From an uncultured Ilumatobacter sp. (GTDB taxonomy: Bacteria > Actinomycetota > Acidimicrobiia > Acidimicrobiales > Ilumatobacteraceae): a DNA stretch of 37,994 bases. The stretch spans positions 1 to 37,994 of the forward strand of contig CALIOL010000158.1 in assembly GCA_938044705.1 (NCBI GenBank), given 5' to 3'. This document shows, one piece after another, positions 8,377 to 19,043 of this stretch. Made by a program: the position numbers and the translations under genes. Each line of letters begins with the position of its first letter. Positions within the stretch are counted from its first letter, which is position 1. The notes beneath the pieces were generated by a model. It did not search any database and had not been told where the DNA came from. It worked only from the letters and a program-made list of their open reading frames with translations.

Positions 8377-8382
8377 GTCCCC

Positions 8383-8427
8383 ACCGGTGAGTCTCCGTCG
8401 CACGAACCCGGCCGCAAACTCACCGGT
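8383..8427 (+). terminator. Inverted repeat after azlD, possible weak terminator
   Basis: ACCGGTGAG (8383-8391) pairs with CTCACCGGT (8419-8427) across a 27-base loop, between the azlD stop and the promoter-like element of the next gene. There is no T-tract. Because ACCGGT is self-palindromic, the arms could also be a protein-binding site. Confidence 0.3.
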
Positions 8428-8441
8428 TGGGGTGTACTCGG

Positions 8442-8447
8442 TAGTCT
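8442..8447 (+). promoter_or_regulatory. Candidate -10 (TAGTCT) for the MgtE-N/CBS gene
   Basis: TAGTCT is followed by six bases and ATG 8454, again with no ribosome-binding site, fitting a leaderless mRNA. Confidence 0.45.
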
Positions 8448-8453
8448 CGGCAC

Positions 8454-9722
8454 ATGGCTGCGGAACTGATCTACGCCTTCCGCGTGATGCGTCTCCCGCT
8501 GCTGGACGCAGGAGGATCGCCGATCGGACGGATCGAGGACCTGGTCGCTGTTCCCGGGCGACCAGCACGGCACGGCCAGCCCGCGGCAGCGCCCCGCCTG
8601 GTCGGGTTCGTCGCCGGAAGCCAACGCCGCCGCATCTTCGTCAATGCAAACCGCGTCGCGGAGCTCAATGGAGACGGTGCACGCCTCAAGTCGTGGGACA
8701 TCGACCTCAACCCGTTCAAGCCGCGTCCTGGCGAAGTCTTGATCGGAGCAGATCTGATCGACCGCAAGATCGGTGACGAAGCCGTCAGCGACATCGGCCT
8801 GCTCCCCACCAGCGACGGCAGTTCGACCGGTTGGGACATCGACAAGGTGCGACTCGCCAAGCGCAACAGTCTCGGTCGGCGTTCGACCTATCGGCTCGCC
8901 GACGCCGATGCGGTCCCCGGGCTCTTCGACAATCCGACGGCGATGGAGGCGGAAGCAGCGCGCCTCCGAGACTTCCACCCCGCCGAAGTCGCGGCCGTGG
9001 TCCGCGCACTTCCCGATTCGCAGCGTCGACAACTCGCCGATGCGCTCGATGACGAGCGCCTTGCCGACGTCCTCGAAGAACTTCCCGAAGAAGAACAGAT
9101 CCGCATCATCGAAGGCCTCGATCGCGAACGACTCGAAGGCATCTTCGACGAAATGGAGTTCGACGACGTCGCCGACCTGCTCGGCAAGATGACCGCGGTC
9201 CAACAAGAGCAGATGCTCGAGGCAATGGATGACGACGACGAAGAGGTCGTGCGCCGCCTGCTGTCCTACGAGGAGGGAACCGCCGGTGGCTTGATGACCC
9301 CGGAGGTCATCATCCTCGGGCCGACCGCGACCGTTGCCGAGGCACTCGCGCAGGTCCGCGACCCGGACTGGGTGGTCAGCATCGCGGCGCAGGTCTTCGT
9401 CTGTCAGCCGCCATTCAAGACCCCCACGGGAAGATTCCTGGGCGTCGTCCACATGCAGCGGTTGCTACGCGAACCACCGGCGATGGAGCTTCGCCAGTTG
9501 CTCGATGACGTTCCGACACTGTCACCCGAAGCAAGCGATCGTGAGACCGCCGCCGAACTGGCGAACTACGACCTCCTGGCGGTCCCCGTGTGCGATACCG
9601 CTCAGCGGCTGCTCGGCGCGGTGACCGTCGACGACGTGATCGACCGGATGCTCGGGGACCAGTGGCGTCAATGGCGGCGGCCGACTTCCCGCCCGAAAGC
9701 AACCGGCGTCGGGGGCAACTGA
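8454..9722 (+). CDS. MgtE intracellular N-domain plus CBS-domain protein without a transporter domain
   Basis: This 422-residue cytosolic protein has three parts: an N-terminal beta-rich domain (about 5-110, resembling a PRC-type barrel), a helical MgtE_N superhelix (about 165-275, with acidic repeats such as LADALDDERLADVLEELPEE), and CBS-like motifs (LMTPEVIILGPTATVAEAL and PVCDTAQRLLGAVTVDDVIDRML). In the Mg2+ channel MgtE these domains sense magnesium; here the membrane pore is absent. Homologues in other actinobacteria are typically followed by a DUF1003 protein, as here, where the stop and next start share one base (TGATG). It is probably a Mg2+ or nucleotide-sensing regulator; the partner transporter is not in the window. 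Confidence 0.78.
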   Translation: MAAELIYAFRVMRLPLLDAGGSPIGRIEDLVAVPGRPARHGQPAAAPRLVGFVAGSQRRRIFVNANRVAELNGDGARLKSWDIDLNPFKPRPGEVLIGADLIDRKIGDEAVSDIGLLPTSDGSSTGWDIDKVRLAKRNSLGRRSTYRLADADAVPGLFDNPTAMEAEAARLRDFHPAEVAAVVRALPDSQRRQLADALDDERLADVLEELPEEEQIRIIEGLDRERLEGIFDEMEFDDVADLLGKMTAVQQEQMLEAMDDDDEEVVRRLLSYEEGTAGGLMTPEVIILGPTATVAEALAQVRDPDWVVSIAAQVFVCQPPFKTPTGRFLGVVHMQRLLREPPAMELRQLLDDVPTLSPEASDRETAAELANYDLLAVPVCDTAQRLLGAVTVDDVIDRMLGDQWRQWRRPTSRPKATGVGGN

Positions 9723-10297
9723 TGAAGCGCCAGCAGGATCTCAGCGCGCCCCGCGCCAGTCGCCGTTTCACCGGCGTGCAGGTCGACACCGACGCGTTCG
9801 GCTCCTTCGCCGAGTCGATCGCCAGCTTCATCGGGACCGCACGATTCCTCGTGTACCAGACCGTCTTCATCACGGTCTGGATCCTCCACAACGTCTTCGC
9901 TCCCGATGCCCTGGTGTTCGACCCGTGGTCACGCGGCTTCACCCTGCTCACGCTCGTCCTGTCCATCCAGGCCGCCTATGCCGCCCCGCTGATCCTGCTT
10001 GCGCAATCCCGCCAAGAACGGCGCGACCGAGTGATCGCCGAAATCGACCGTGACGTCGCCGAGCGCACCCAGGACGACACCGGATTCCTCGCACGCGAGA
10101 TCGCGAGTGTCCGGTTGTCGCTGACCGACATGGTCACGGGCGAAGCATTCGACGACCGCCTCGAACTCCTCACCGACGTCGTGGAGAACCTCAGCCGTCA
10201 GTTCGAGTCGATGGCAGAGCGGACCGAGCGAGCCGAGCCTGACCCGAGCGACGCGACGACCGAGGAGACCAACTCCACGGTGGCCGACGAGAACTGA
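9722..10297 (+). CDS. DUF1003 family membrane protein
   Basis: This is a 191-residue protein with two transmembrane helices (about 43-60, FLVYQTVFITVWILHNVF, and about 73-95, FTLLTLVLSIQAAYAAPLILL) and a long charged C-terminal region (RQERRDRVIAEIDRDVAER and onward) likely to be helical. This is the DUF1003 layout; the biochemical function is unknown. ATG 9722 shares its A with the stop of the CBS gene, and GGGGG upstream is a usable ribosome-binding site. The last 100 bp overlap the convergent alpha/beta hydrolase gene. Confidence 0.8.
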   Translation: MKRQQDLSAPRASRRFTGVQVDTDAFGSFAESIASFIGTARFLVYQTVFITVWILHNVFAPDALVFDPWSRGFTLLTLVLSIQAAYAAPLILLAQSRQERRDRVIAEIDRDVAERTQDDTGFLAREIASVRLSLTDMVTGEAFDDRLELLTDVVENLSRQFESMAERTERAEPDPSDATTEETNSTVADEN

Positions 10298-11118
10298 ACC
10301 GGCTGCTCCAGCGCACCCAGGTGGTCCATCTCGACCTCGACCACCGTTGCACCCAGCGCTGCGGCGAGCTGTCGCTGCTTGCGTGGTTTGACCAGACGGT
10401 CCTTCGTCGAGATCAGCATCGCGGCGGGAACGTCGAGGTCACCCGCCCACGGGCGAGCGTCGTAGCGACTCAGCGCTCGCCCCGCTTCGAGCATCACTCG
10501 AGGTTCGTTGCGCATCGTCTCTGCCACGATCCAACGGCGGTGCGGCCAGAGCGACGACGATTCATCGAGCAGGAAGTCGGTGCCCTTGCGAATCACCAGC
10601 GGCTGCGTCCACGACCGGAGCGCGACACCCATGACCGGGAGCAAACGCCACGTGAGACGCTCGCGCAGCGTTCCTCGCCACTCCAACGCAGTCGCCTGCA
10701 CAACCAGACCGGCCACGAGATCGCGATGGCGCCGAGTGAGGTGCAATGCAATCGGCCCGCCCATCGAATATCCGAGTGCGATCACCGAACTCACACCGAG
10801 CTCGCGCACCACTGCGGCAGCGTCGTCGGCAACGTCGGCCAGATCGAAGGGCTGGAGTGTTCGCAGCCCGCGGCCATGACCCCGGTGATCGATGCCGATG
10901 AACGAACAGATCTCTGCGAGCGCCTCGTACGCCGCAAGAAACTGCAGGTCAGACGAGGCAGTCCAACCGTGCAGCAAGAGCACCGTCGGCGCTGCCGGGT
11001 CAGGGTGCACGTGACGTCGAACGAAGAAGTCGCCACGCCCCGCGACCCGCACGATCTCACCGCGCGGCAACCACGGCGGTGGCGCATCGGTCGGCCGGTC
11101 GTGAATCTCGTTGCTCAT
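10198..11118 (-). CDS. Alpha/beta hydrolase
   Basis: This is a 306-residue serine hydrolase. The oxyanion-hole motif HGW is at about residues 50-52, GIDHRGHG at 75-82, and the nucleophile Ser118 in GYSMGG. The acid is probably the Asp of ISTKDRLVKP and the base the His of EMDHLGALEQP. Esterase, haloperoxidase-like and lactonase activities all share this scaffold, so the substrate is open. ATG 11118 is chosen because GAGG lies six bases upstream, inside and just after the stop of the upstream gene; an ATG at 11133 overlaps that stop. The 3' end overlaps the DUF1003 gene on the other strand by 100 bp. Confidence 0.82.
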   Translation of the reverse strand: MSNEIHDRPTDAPPPWLPRGEIVRVAGRGDFFVRRHVHPDPAAPTVLLLHGWTASSDLQFLAAYEALAEICSFIGIDHRGHGRGLRTLQPFDLADVADDAAAVVRELGVSSVIALGYSMGGPIALHLTRRHRDLVAGLVVQATALEWRGTLRERLTWRLLPVMGVALRSWTQPLVIRKGTDFLLDESSSLWPHRRWIVAETMRNEPRVMLEAGRALSRYDARPWAGDLDVPAAMLISTKDRLVKPRKQRQLAAALGATVVEVEMDHLGALEQPVQFSSATVELVSSVVASLGSGSARSVRSAIDSN

Positions 11119-11125
11119 CGGGACC

Positions 11126-12079
11126 TCAGTCATTCGGCACCCCAGTGAACTCTTGGAGCCGGACACCGAACCGTTCGACATCGCGCAGCAGCGACGTGGC
11201 ATCGACCGCGACATCGCCCGGCAAGACGACGCCTTCGGGGAGGTCACCACGCAGCAACGCCTCGACGTAGGCGCACGCCGTCGCCGCCGCAGCGGTGCCG
11301 ACCATCTCCGCGATTCCGCCGATCACGCTCAAGCGAGCACCGGAACGGTCTGCGCCCCGAAGCTCCACGCGGCAGGCACCGACCCCGCCCTCCTGGTGTG
11401 GCGGCGTCAACATCGGAAGACGCGAGGTGAACCTGTCACGACGATTCGCCGACACTCGAGCCGTGATACGGCCGACCTCGGGAAAGGTGCGATGCATGAC
11501 GACCGGAAACGGAAGCTCGGCCCGATAGCAGTCATAGGCACCAACAGGTTCGGGAAACCATGCAAGCTCGCGGCCCGTCCCGGCTCGAACAGTCGTGAAC
11601 GCTCCATCATCGAACGCCACGGCCGCACCCGAAAGAGCTCGGTGATGCTGGCGAGCACACGCCGGCCCGGCGGTGCCGTGCAGCGCGACATGGATCTCAT
11701 CGACCGAGCTGAACGCTCCGGCGAGGTGCCGCGCAATCAGGCCCGCGAGGCCCGGAGCCATGCCTGCGCCGACGACCAACGACACATCGTGATGCTCGGC
11801 CCGTTCGGACTCTTCCAGCATGGCGGCCACGTCGTCGACGTGGTCACCGATCGACACGACATGGATCGCGCGATCGACCAACGCAACGACTGCTGCATGG
11901 TGCGGCCCGGGATGCGCGAGCACCACGGCGTCCACGTCGTCGAGGCGATGTGTCGTGGCCAGGTCGACGACGCGTGGATCGACGAAGATGACACGGCGGT
12001 CGTCGCGGCTGAGCGACAAGCGCTTCTGCACACGACGTCCGACGACGCCAGCTCCGACGATCGCGACCAGGGAGCTCAC
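11126..12079 (-). CDS. Saccharopine-dehydrogenase-like NAD(P)-binding protein
   Basis: This is a 317-residue protein opening with a Rossmann motif (VAIVGAGVVGRRV, about residues 5-17), then RVIFVDPR, the DAVVLAHPGPHHAAVVALVDRAIHVVSIGD strand-helix units and GAGMAPGLAGLIARHLAG, a pattern shared with saccharopine/homospermidine dehydrogenase-like oxidoreductases. The substrate is unknown. The start is GTG 12079, which overlaps the stop of a 44-residue ORF as GTGA. The hydrolase starts eight bases after its stop, so the three genes look like one transcription unit. Confidence 0.75.
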   Translation of the reverse strand: MSSLVAIVGAGVVGRRVQKRLSLSRDDRRVIFVDPRVVDLATTHRLDDVDAVVLAHPGPHHAAVVALVDRAIHVVSIGDHVDDVAAMLEESERAEHHDVSLVVGAGMAPGLAGLIARHLAGAFSSVDEIHVALHGTAGPACARQHHRALSGAAVAFDDGAFTTVRAGTGRELAWFPEPVGAYDCYRAELPFPVVMHRTFPEVGRITARVSANRRDRFTSRLPMLTPPHQEGGVGACRVELRGADRSGARLSVIGGIAEMVGTAAAATACAYVEALLRGDLPEGVVLPGDVAVDATSLLRDVERFGVRLQEFTGVPND

Positions 12080-12210
12080 GGGTCTGGCAACTCGAGCGGT
12101 TGCCAGCCGCCGTGCTGAGGCGGCGTCCCGCCTGAGCCCCGAAGTCGGATGGCACCAGCGGCCAGCACGGTTGCGGTCAGTGCGGCGAGCACTCGTCGAA
12201 CAAACTTCAT
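12076..12210 (-). CDS. Small hydrophobic N-terminus protein, 44 residues
   Basis: An ATG at 12210 opens a 44-codon frame: MKFVRRVLAALTATVLAAGA, then a polar Gly/Pro-rich tail ending PLELPDP. The basic start and following hydrophobic stretch look like a signal peptide or single membrane anchor. Its TGA overlaps the GTG of the dehydrogenase-like gene by four bases, the same coupled geometry as azlC-azlD. I see no ribosome-binding site and recognise no family; it could be a leader peptide that sets translation of the next gene. Confidence 0.45.
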   Translation of the reverse strand: MKFVRRVLAALTATVLAAGAIRLRGSGGTPPQHGGWQPLELPDP

Positions 12211-12293
12211 GAGGGTGAACCGATCTTCACGACACGGGGCCGATCGGCCACGTCACGAGATGGAGGCCACGCTGCGGAGCAGACAGGGTCGGG

Positions 12294-12370
12294 TGGTGGG
12301 GCTACCTGGAATCGAACCAGGGACCTCATCGTTATCAGCGATGCGCTCTAACCGACTGAGCTATAGCCCC
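12294..12370 (-). tRNA. ileT: tRNA-Ile (GAT anticodon), CCA encoded
   Basis: Read on the minus strand, the acceptor stem GGGGCTA (12370-12364) pairs with TAGCCCC (12304-12298), followed by discriminator A and an encoded CCA (12296-12294). The D-arm (GCTCAGTCGGTTAGAGC), the anticodon loop CTGATAA with GAT at 12336-12334, and the T-arm GGTTCGATTCC are all canonical. It starts 15 bases after the DUF3566 stop, the same gyrA-DUF3566-ileT order seen in mycobacteria, so it may be processed from the gyrase-region transcript. Confidence 0.97.
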
Positions 12371-12385
12371 GATCAGGTCGAGACG

Positions 12386-13516
12386 CTATCGGGTCGGTCG
12401 TTGATTGGCACCCGTGTCGTCCACGACGGCTTCGCGGTACATCGCACCCGAAGAATCGTGAAGGAGGGCAGGCACCTCAGGCTCGGGGCGACGAACGACG
12501 AAGCGACGCATCGGCGAGGTGCGCGTCTCGACGACTTCTTCTTCCAACACGGTGAAACGCACGCCACCGACCAGGTCGGTGATGAGGTTGAAGAGCGTGG
12601 CCGCAAGCACGGCCAAGCCGGTCATTCCGATGACGACGAAGAGCCCGGCGATCCAACCGGCGTGGTAGAGCTCGCCTCCGTTGAACTCGAAAGAGGTCCA
12701 CCCGAACGACTCGAAGAACCGTTCGACGTTGTCCACGGTGCCCGTCGAATTCGCGACGTTCCAGAGCAGCACCGACGCGGTGAGCACGATGATGTACAGC
12801 ACCAGGTGGGCGATGATCGCGATCTTGAACACGCTCCACGGGTCCACGTGGCGAACCACACGGGTGACCTTGCGGACGCGCGGCTTGCGTCCGAGAACCC
12901 GCGGCACCTTGGCCGGGATCGGCACCGGCGCAGGGTCGTAATCGGCGGACCGACGAGGTCGCCGGACCGCCGCAGTCGTGTCGTCCTGCGGTGCGTACGG
13001 CACCACGGGACCGTCGATGTCGGCGCGTCGGAGCTCTTCGAGGATGTCCTCTGAGACGTCCTCGGTCTCGAGCTCTTCGTCCGGCGTCAGCTCGGGGTCA
13101 CCAACGGTGCGTCCCTCCGGCTCCGGTGTGGCCGGCACGATCTCAGGCAGGACGTAGTCGTCATCGAGATCGTCGAGATCGTCGAGTTCTGCGTCGACAT
13201 CGTCGGACACGTCCTCTTCGAGCTCGTCGATGGCCATGTCATCGTCATCGGCGGCTTCGTCGACCACATGGCCCTCGGTCACATCGTCGTCGGCCACATC
13301 GTCGTCGGCCTCGTCGAGCAACTCGGCGTCGACCTCGTCAGCGTCGTCTTCGTCTTCGGTCTCGACGTCTTCGGTTTCCGAGTCGATGATGTCCAGGTCG
13401 AGCTCCGCGTGCTCGATGGCGTCGTCGAACGCCGACTCGAACGACGTATCGCCGAACAGCTTGTCGAACGCGTCGACGTGGCTGTCAGAGCTGATATCGC
13501 GCTCGGTCTTGCTCAC
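12386..13516 (-). CDS. DUF3566 membrane protein with a long acidic N-terminal region
   Basis: This is a 376-residue protein. The DUF3566 part is C-terminal: a basic stretch (RKPRVRKVTRVVRHVDPWSVFKIA), two membrane helices (IIAHLVLYIIVLTASVLLWNVA and GWIAGLFVVIGMTGLAVLAATLF), then FNLITDLVGGVRFTVLEEE. Residues about 10-160 are extraordinarily rich in Asp and Glu, with near-tandem DDLDDLDDD runs, and are probably disordered in the cytoplasm. Mycobacterial Rv0007 occupies the same place between gyrA and ileT. The start is GTG 13516, with TACACT seven bases upstream as a leaderless -10. The function is unknown. Confidence 0.85.
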   Translation of the reverse strand: MSKTERDISSDSHVDAFDKLFGDTSFESAFDDAIEHAELDLDIIDSETEDVETEDEDDADEVDAELLDEADDDVADDDVTEGHVVDEAADDDDMAIDELEEDVSDDVDAELDDLDDLDDDYVLPEIVPATPEPEGRTVGDPELTPDEELETEDVSEDILEELRRADIDGPVVPYAPQDDTTAAVRRPRRSADYDPAPVPIPAKVPRVLGRKPRVRKVTRVVRHVDPWSVFKIAIIAHLVLYIIVLTASVLLWNVANSTGTVDNVERFFESFGWTSFEFNGGELYHAGWIAGLFVVIGMTGLAVLAATLFNLITDLVGGVRFTVLEEEVVETRTSPMRRFVVRRPEPEVPALLHDSSGAMYREAVVDDTGANQRPTR

Positions 13517-13523
13517 CGAAGCG

Positions 13524-13529
13524 AGTGTA
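13524..13529 (-). promoter_or_regulatory. Candidate -10 (TACACT) for the DUF3566 gene
   Basis: On the minus strand TACACT lies seven bases before GTG 13516 with no ribosome-binding site between, so this gene may have its own leaderless promoter inside the gyrase cluster. Confidence 0.45.
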
Positions 13530-13606
13530 GGCGCGAGAAGGAGCGCGATCCCGTCACATCTGCCGCGGACGCCACGACGAAGTCACAGCGAGTAGTCCGC
13601 GACCAC

Positions 13607-13978
13607 TCATGGTGCGTTCGACGCGCGAGCGCTCGCCGTCGTTTCGCCCAGTCGAACCGTGACCGACACTTCGAATGCCCCCGGTCCACGGATCCATGAA
13701 ACCAGCACGGCACCATGGCGAGCAGCCAGCGACTCCGCGGCAGGACGCCCTCCGTCGAGTGAGGCCAACGCTGCAGCGTCGGCAGCGGTCTGCGCCCGCG
13801 TGCGATCGAGCGTTGTCCGACCCATGGTGGTGAGTGCGACAAGAAGCGCAACGAGCAGCACCGCCGCGACCGACACCACGAGGACCGCGGCCTGCCCCCG
13901 GTCGCGGTCCCCACGACCTGACGCTCTTGCCGGGGGCTTCGACAACCTTCGGGATGGTGCACTTGGCTGGTTCGACAT
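13607..13978 (-). CDS. TadE/TadG-like pseudopilin-related membrane protein
   Basis: This is a 123-residue protein with a basic N-terminus ending GDRDRGQAAVLVVSVAAVLLVALLVALTTMG, then RTTLDRTRAQTAADAAALASLDGG. The RGQAAV start of the helix and the AQTAADAAALA segment are typical of small TadE-like proteins linked to Flp pilus or secretion loci. GGAGAG lies about 10 bases before ATG 13978. No other tad genes are nearby, so this is an isolated copy sitting between gyrA and DUF3566. Confidence 0.65.
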   Translation of the reverse strand: MSNQPSAPSRRLSKPPARASGRGDRDRGQAAVLVVSVAAVLLVALLVALTTMGRTTLDRTRAQTAADAAALASLDGGRPAAESLAARHGAVLVSWIRGPGAFEVSVTVRLGETTASARASNAP

Positions 13979-14033
13979 GTTCGACTCGCTCTCCTCGGCG
14001 CGACCGGTTGGGGACGCGCAGCTGTTCAGGCGA

Positions 14034-14068
14034 GGCAGCGAACGCTGCCGAGTGAACCGAACTCGGTT
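14034..14068 (-). terminator. Two adjacent hairpins downstream of gyrA
   Basis: GGCAGCG (14034-14040) pairs with CGCTGCC (14043-14049), and AACCGA (14055-14060) pairs with TCGGTT (14063-14068). They lie 33-68 bases after the gyrA stop and before the TadE-like gene. Neither has a T-tract; they could be a terminator or mRNA-stabilising structures. The rest of the gap 13979-14101 shows nothing else. Confidence 0.4.
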
Positions 14069-14101
14069 GAAGAGGGCGCAGTCAGCGCAATCGATCGGCG
14101 A

Positions 14102-16561
<2,460 letters not shown>

Positions 16562-16630
16562 TGGTGAAGTGTCCTATCGATCAGACGATGGGCGAACGAA
16601 GTGAGCGTCGACCTTTGCGCCGACACCCGA

Positions 16631-16653
16631 GCATGAGGAGCTTGCTCCGATGC
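16631..16653 (-). other. Hairpin in the gyrB-gyrA spacer
   Basis: Within the 107-bp gap, GCAT-GA-GGAGC (16631-16641) pairs with GCTCC-G-ATGC (16644-16653), an imperfect stem with a very short loop. It could be an attenuator, processing site or REP-like fragment. I see no promoter consensus in the gap, so gyrA is probably read through from gyrB. Confidence 0.35.
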
Positions 16654-16668
16654 GATGAGTGACGAGGG

Positions 16669-18732
16669 CTAGAAGTCCAGATTCTGCACATCGCGAGCGT
16701 TGGTGGTGATGAAGGCGCGGCGAGTCGCGACGTCATCGCCCATCAAGGTCGACATGATCTCATCGGCTCGAGCTGCCTCGTCGACGTTGACTTGGAGCAG
16801 CGTGCGCGTGGCCGGATCCATCGTGGTCGCGCGCAACTCTTCCCAGTCCATTTCGCCGAGGCCTTTGAGGCGAGCGAAGTTCTTCTTGTGGTTCGGTCGC
16901 TCTTCCAGGAACTTCGCCTTGGCGACGTCGTCCTTGAGGTAGATCTTCTCTTTGCCGACCTCGGTCGAGTACAGCGGGGGTTGCGCGATGTAGCAGTACC
17001 CGGCTTCGACCATCTCGCGCATCTGCCGGAAGAAGAACGTGAGCAGCAGGGTACGAATATGGCTGCCGTCGACATCGGCATCTGCCAGGCAGATCACCTT
17101 GTGATAGCGGGCCTTCTCGACGTCAAACTCATCGCCGACACCCGCACCGATCGCGGTGATCAACGCCTGGATCTCGTTGTTCTTGAGCATCTTGTCGATA
17201 CGGGCTCGCTCGACGTTCAAGATCTTGCCGCGAATCGGCAGGATCGCCTGGCTGTACGGCTGGCGCGCATCCACCGCCGTGCCACCAGCCGAGTCACCCT
17301 CGACGATGAAGATCTCCGACTCATCGGCGTTCTTCGACTGGCAGTCCTTGAGCTTGTCGGGCATGCCCGCACCCGACAGTGCGGTCTTGCGCCGGATCGC
17401 ATTGCGTGCGTTCTTGGCAGCGGCACGCGCCTGCGCGGACGCAATGCCCTTCTTGACCAGCTTGCTTGCTTCGTTCGGGTTCTCCTGGAGCCATTCGGCA
17501 AGCCGCTCGTTCGTTGCCTTCTGCACGAAGGACCGCGTCGGCACGTTGCCCAGCTTGGCCTTGGTCTGGCCTTCGAACTGCGGTTCGGGCAGCTTCACCG
17601 AGATGATCGCGGTCAGGCCCTCGCGCACGTCGTCGCCGGTGAGGTTGTCGTCCTTTTCCTTGAGCAGGTTCTTCTCTTTGGCGTACTTGTTGATCGTGTT
17701 CGTCAGCGCCGAGCGGAAGCCCTCGACGTGCATCCCGCCTTCGATGGTCGAGATGTTGTTCGCATAGCCGTGAACACCTTCGTGGTAGCCGGTGTTCCAC
17801 TGCATCGCGACGTCGAGCATCTGGCCTTGGTCGTCTTCGTCTTCGAACTGACAGACCTTGGAGAACAGGGGCTCCTTGGTGGCGTTGAGATGCTTGACGA
17901 AGTCGACAAGGCCGCCCTTGTACTGATACGTGACTTGCTGTTCACGCTCGGGGCGTTGGTCCTCGAACTCGATGGTGATGCCCTTGTTGAGGAACGCCAT
18001 GGTCTGGAGTCGCTCGAGGACGGTCCGGGCCACGAACTCGACGCCTTCGGCCTGGAAGATCGTCGGGTCGGGGTAGAAGGTGATGGTGGTGCCGGTGGTA
18101 CGGCCGTTCTTCGGTGTGTCGCCGACAACGGTCATCTTGTCCTGAGGTGCACCACCGTCGCCGTAGGTCTGCTCGTGGCGCTTACCGCCGCGGTCGACCT
18201 GGATCAGCAGCTTGGTCGACAGCGCGTTGACGACCGAGACGCCGACGCCATGCAGACCGCCCGACACCTTGTAGCCGCCGCCACCGAACTTGCCGCCGGC
18301 GTGGAGCACCGTGAGCACCACTTCGGCCGCGGACTTGCCTGCGTGTTCGCCGGACTTGAACGGATCGATGGGAATGCCACGGCCGTTGTCACTGACGGCA
18401 CAGCCGCCGTCAGCGGTGAGCGTGACCCCGATCTTGTCGCAATGACCTGCCATGGCCTCGTCGACGGAGTTGTCGACGACTTCCCAGATGAGGTGATGCA
18501 GGCCTTGCAGACCGGTTGAGCCGATGTACATGCCCGGCCGCTTACGGACCGGGTCAAGGCCCTCGAGCACGGTGATCGCGTCAGCGCCGTACGCCGCGTT
18601 GGTCTTGGTTGCGTCACCCGAGATCTTCTTGCGCGGTTCGGGCGCCGCATCCGTTGGACGCTCGATCGGTTTCGTGACATCGTCGTTGTCGGCGGCATCA
18701 CCGGCGGTCGCAGCTGTGGTGTCTGTGGACAC
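16669..18732 (-). CDS. gyrB: DNA gyrase subunit B
   Basis: This 687-residue subunit carries the ATPase. After an acidic, low-complexity start, the GHKL domain begins at ITVLEGLDPVRKRPGMYIGSTG and includes EVVDNSVDEAMAG and DNGRGIPID. The TOPRIM domain carries IVEGDSAGG and the metal-binding DADVDGSHI, with PIRGKILNVE between. The C-terminus ends in TRRAFITTNARDVQNLDF, the usual GyrB ending. GTG 18732 is chosen because AGAAGG lies five bases upstream; the frame is open to 18774. It precedes gyrA by 107 bp in the same orientation. Confidence 0.97.
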   Translation of the reverse strand: MSTDTTAATAGDAADNDDVTKPIERPTDAAPEPRKKISGDATKTNAAYGADAITVLEGLDPVRKRPGMYIGSTGLQGLHHLIWEVVDNSVDEAMAGHCDKIGVTLTADGGCAVSDNGRGIPIDPFKSGEHAGKSAAEVVLTVLHAGGKFGGGGYKVSGGLHGVGVSVVNALSTKLLIQVDRGGKRHEQTYGDGGAPQDKMTVVGDTPKNGRTTGTTITFYPDPTIFQAEGVEFVARTVLERLQTMAFLNKGITIEFEDQRPEREQQVTYQYKGGLVDFVKHLNATKEPLFSKVCQFEDEDDQGQMLDVAMQWNTGYHEGVHGYANNISTIEGGMHVEGFRSALTNTINKYAKEKNLLKEKDDNLTGDDVREGLTAIISVKLPEPQFEGQTKAKLGNVPTRSFVQKATNERLAEWLQENPNEASKLVKKGIASAQARAAAKNARNAIRRKTALSGAGMPDKLKDCQSKNADESEIFIVEGDSAGGTAVDARQPYSQAILPIRGKILNVERARIDKMLKNNEIQALITAIGAGVGDEFDVEKARYHKVICLADADVDGSHIRTLLLTFFFRQMREMVEAGYCYIAQPPLYSTEVGKEKIYLKDDVAKAKFLEERPNHKKNFARLKGLGEMDWEELRATTMDPATRTLLQVNVDEAARADEIMSTLMGDDVATRRAFITTNARDVQNLDF

Positions 18733-18967
18733 TCGTACCTTCTTGCGTCGTTGTCTTGCGCACGAGTGGCGCAAGGGCCTTGGGGGCGGTTCGAACAGGT
18801 GCCGTTGGCGGCACGATCAACGGTGTGGGAGACACGCACCCGAGCCGTTCAGGCTGGAGCAGAAACCCATGTCGTTACTGGTCGACAGTGTACCAGCGCG
18901 ACACCCCTGAGGTGGTGACCATCTCGATGTTCAGACCGACGTTGACGCAAGGAATACGAACATATGA

Positions 18968-19006
18968 TCCCCCCTCCGGATTCAGCCAAAATCCCGATCG
19001 GGGGGA
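18968..19006 (-). terminator. Nested stem-loop after the RDD gene
   Basis: TCCCCCC (18968-18974) pairs with GGGGGGA (19000-19006), and inside it GGATT (18978-18982) pairs with AATCC (18990-18994) around a seven-base loop. It starts 37 bases after the RDD stop on the minus strand. It is GC-rich with no U-tract, as is common in actinobacteria. The rest of the 311-bp gap to gyrB (18733-19043) should hold the gyrB promoter, but I cannot pick one out. Confidence 0.6.
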
Positions 19007-19043
19007 CCTGCGCGTCGCCGCCGGACGAGCCGACGATCTCAAC

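Noticed and set aside
12371-12385. Possible tRNA-Ala next to tRNA-Ile, as in mycobacteria
   Set aside because: The sequence on either side of the tRNA-Ile contains no second cloverleaf.
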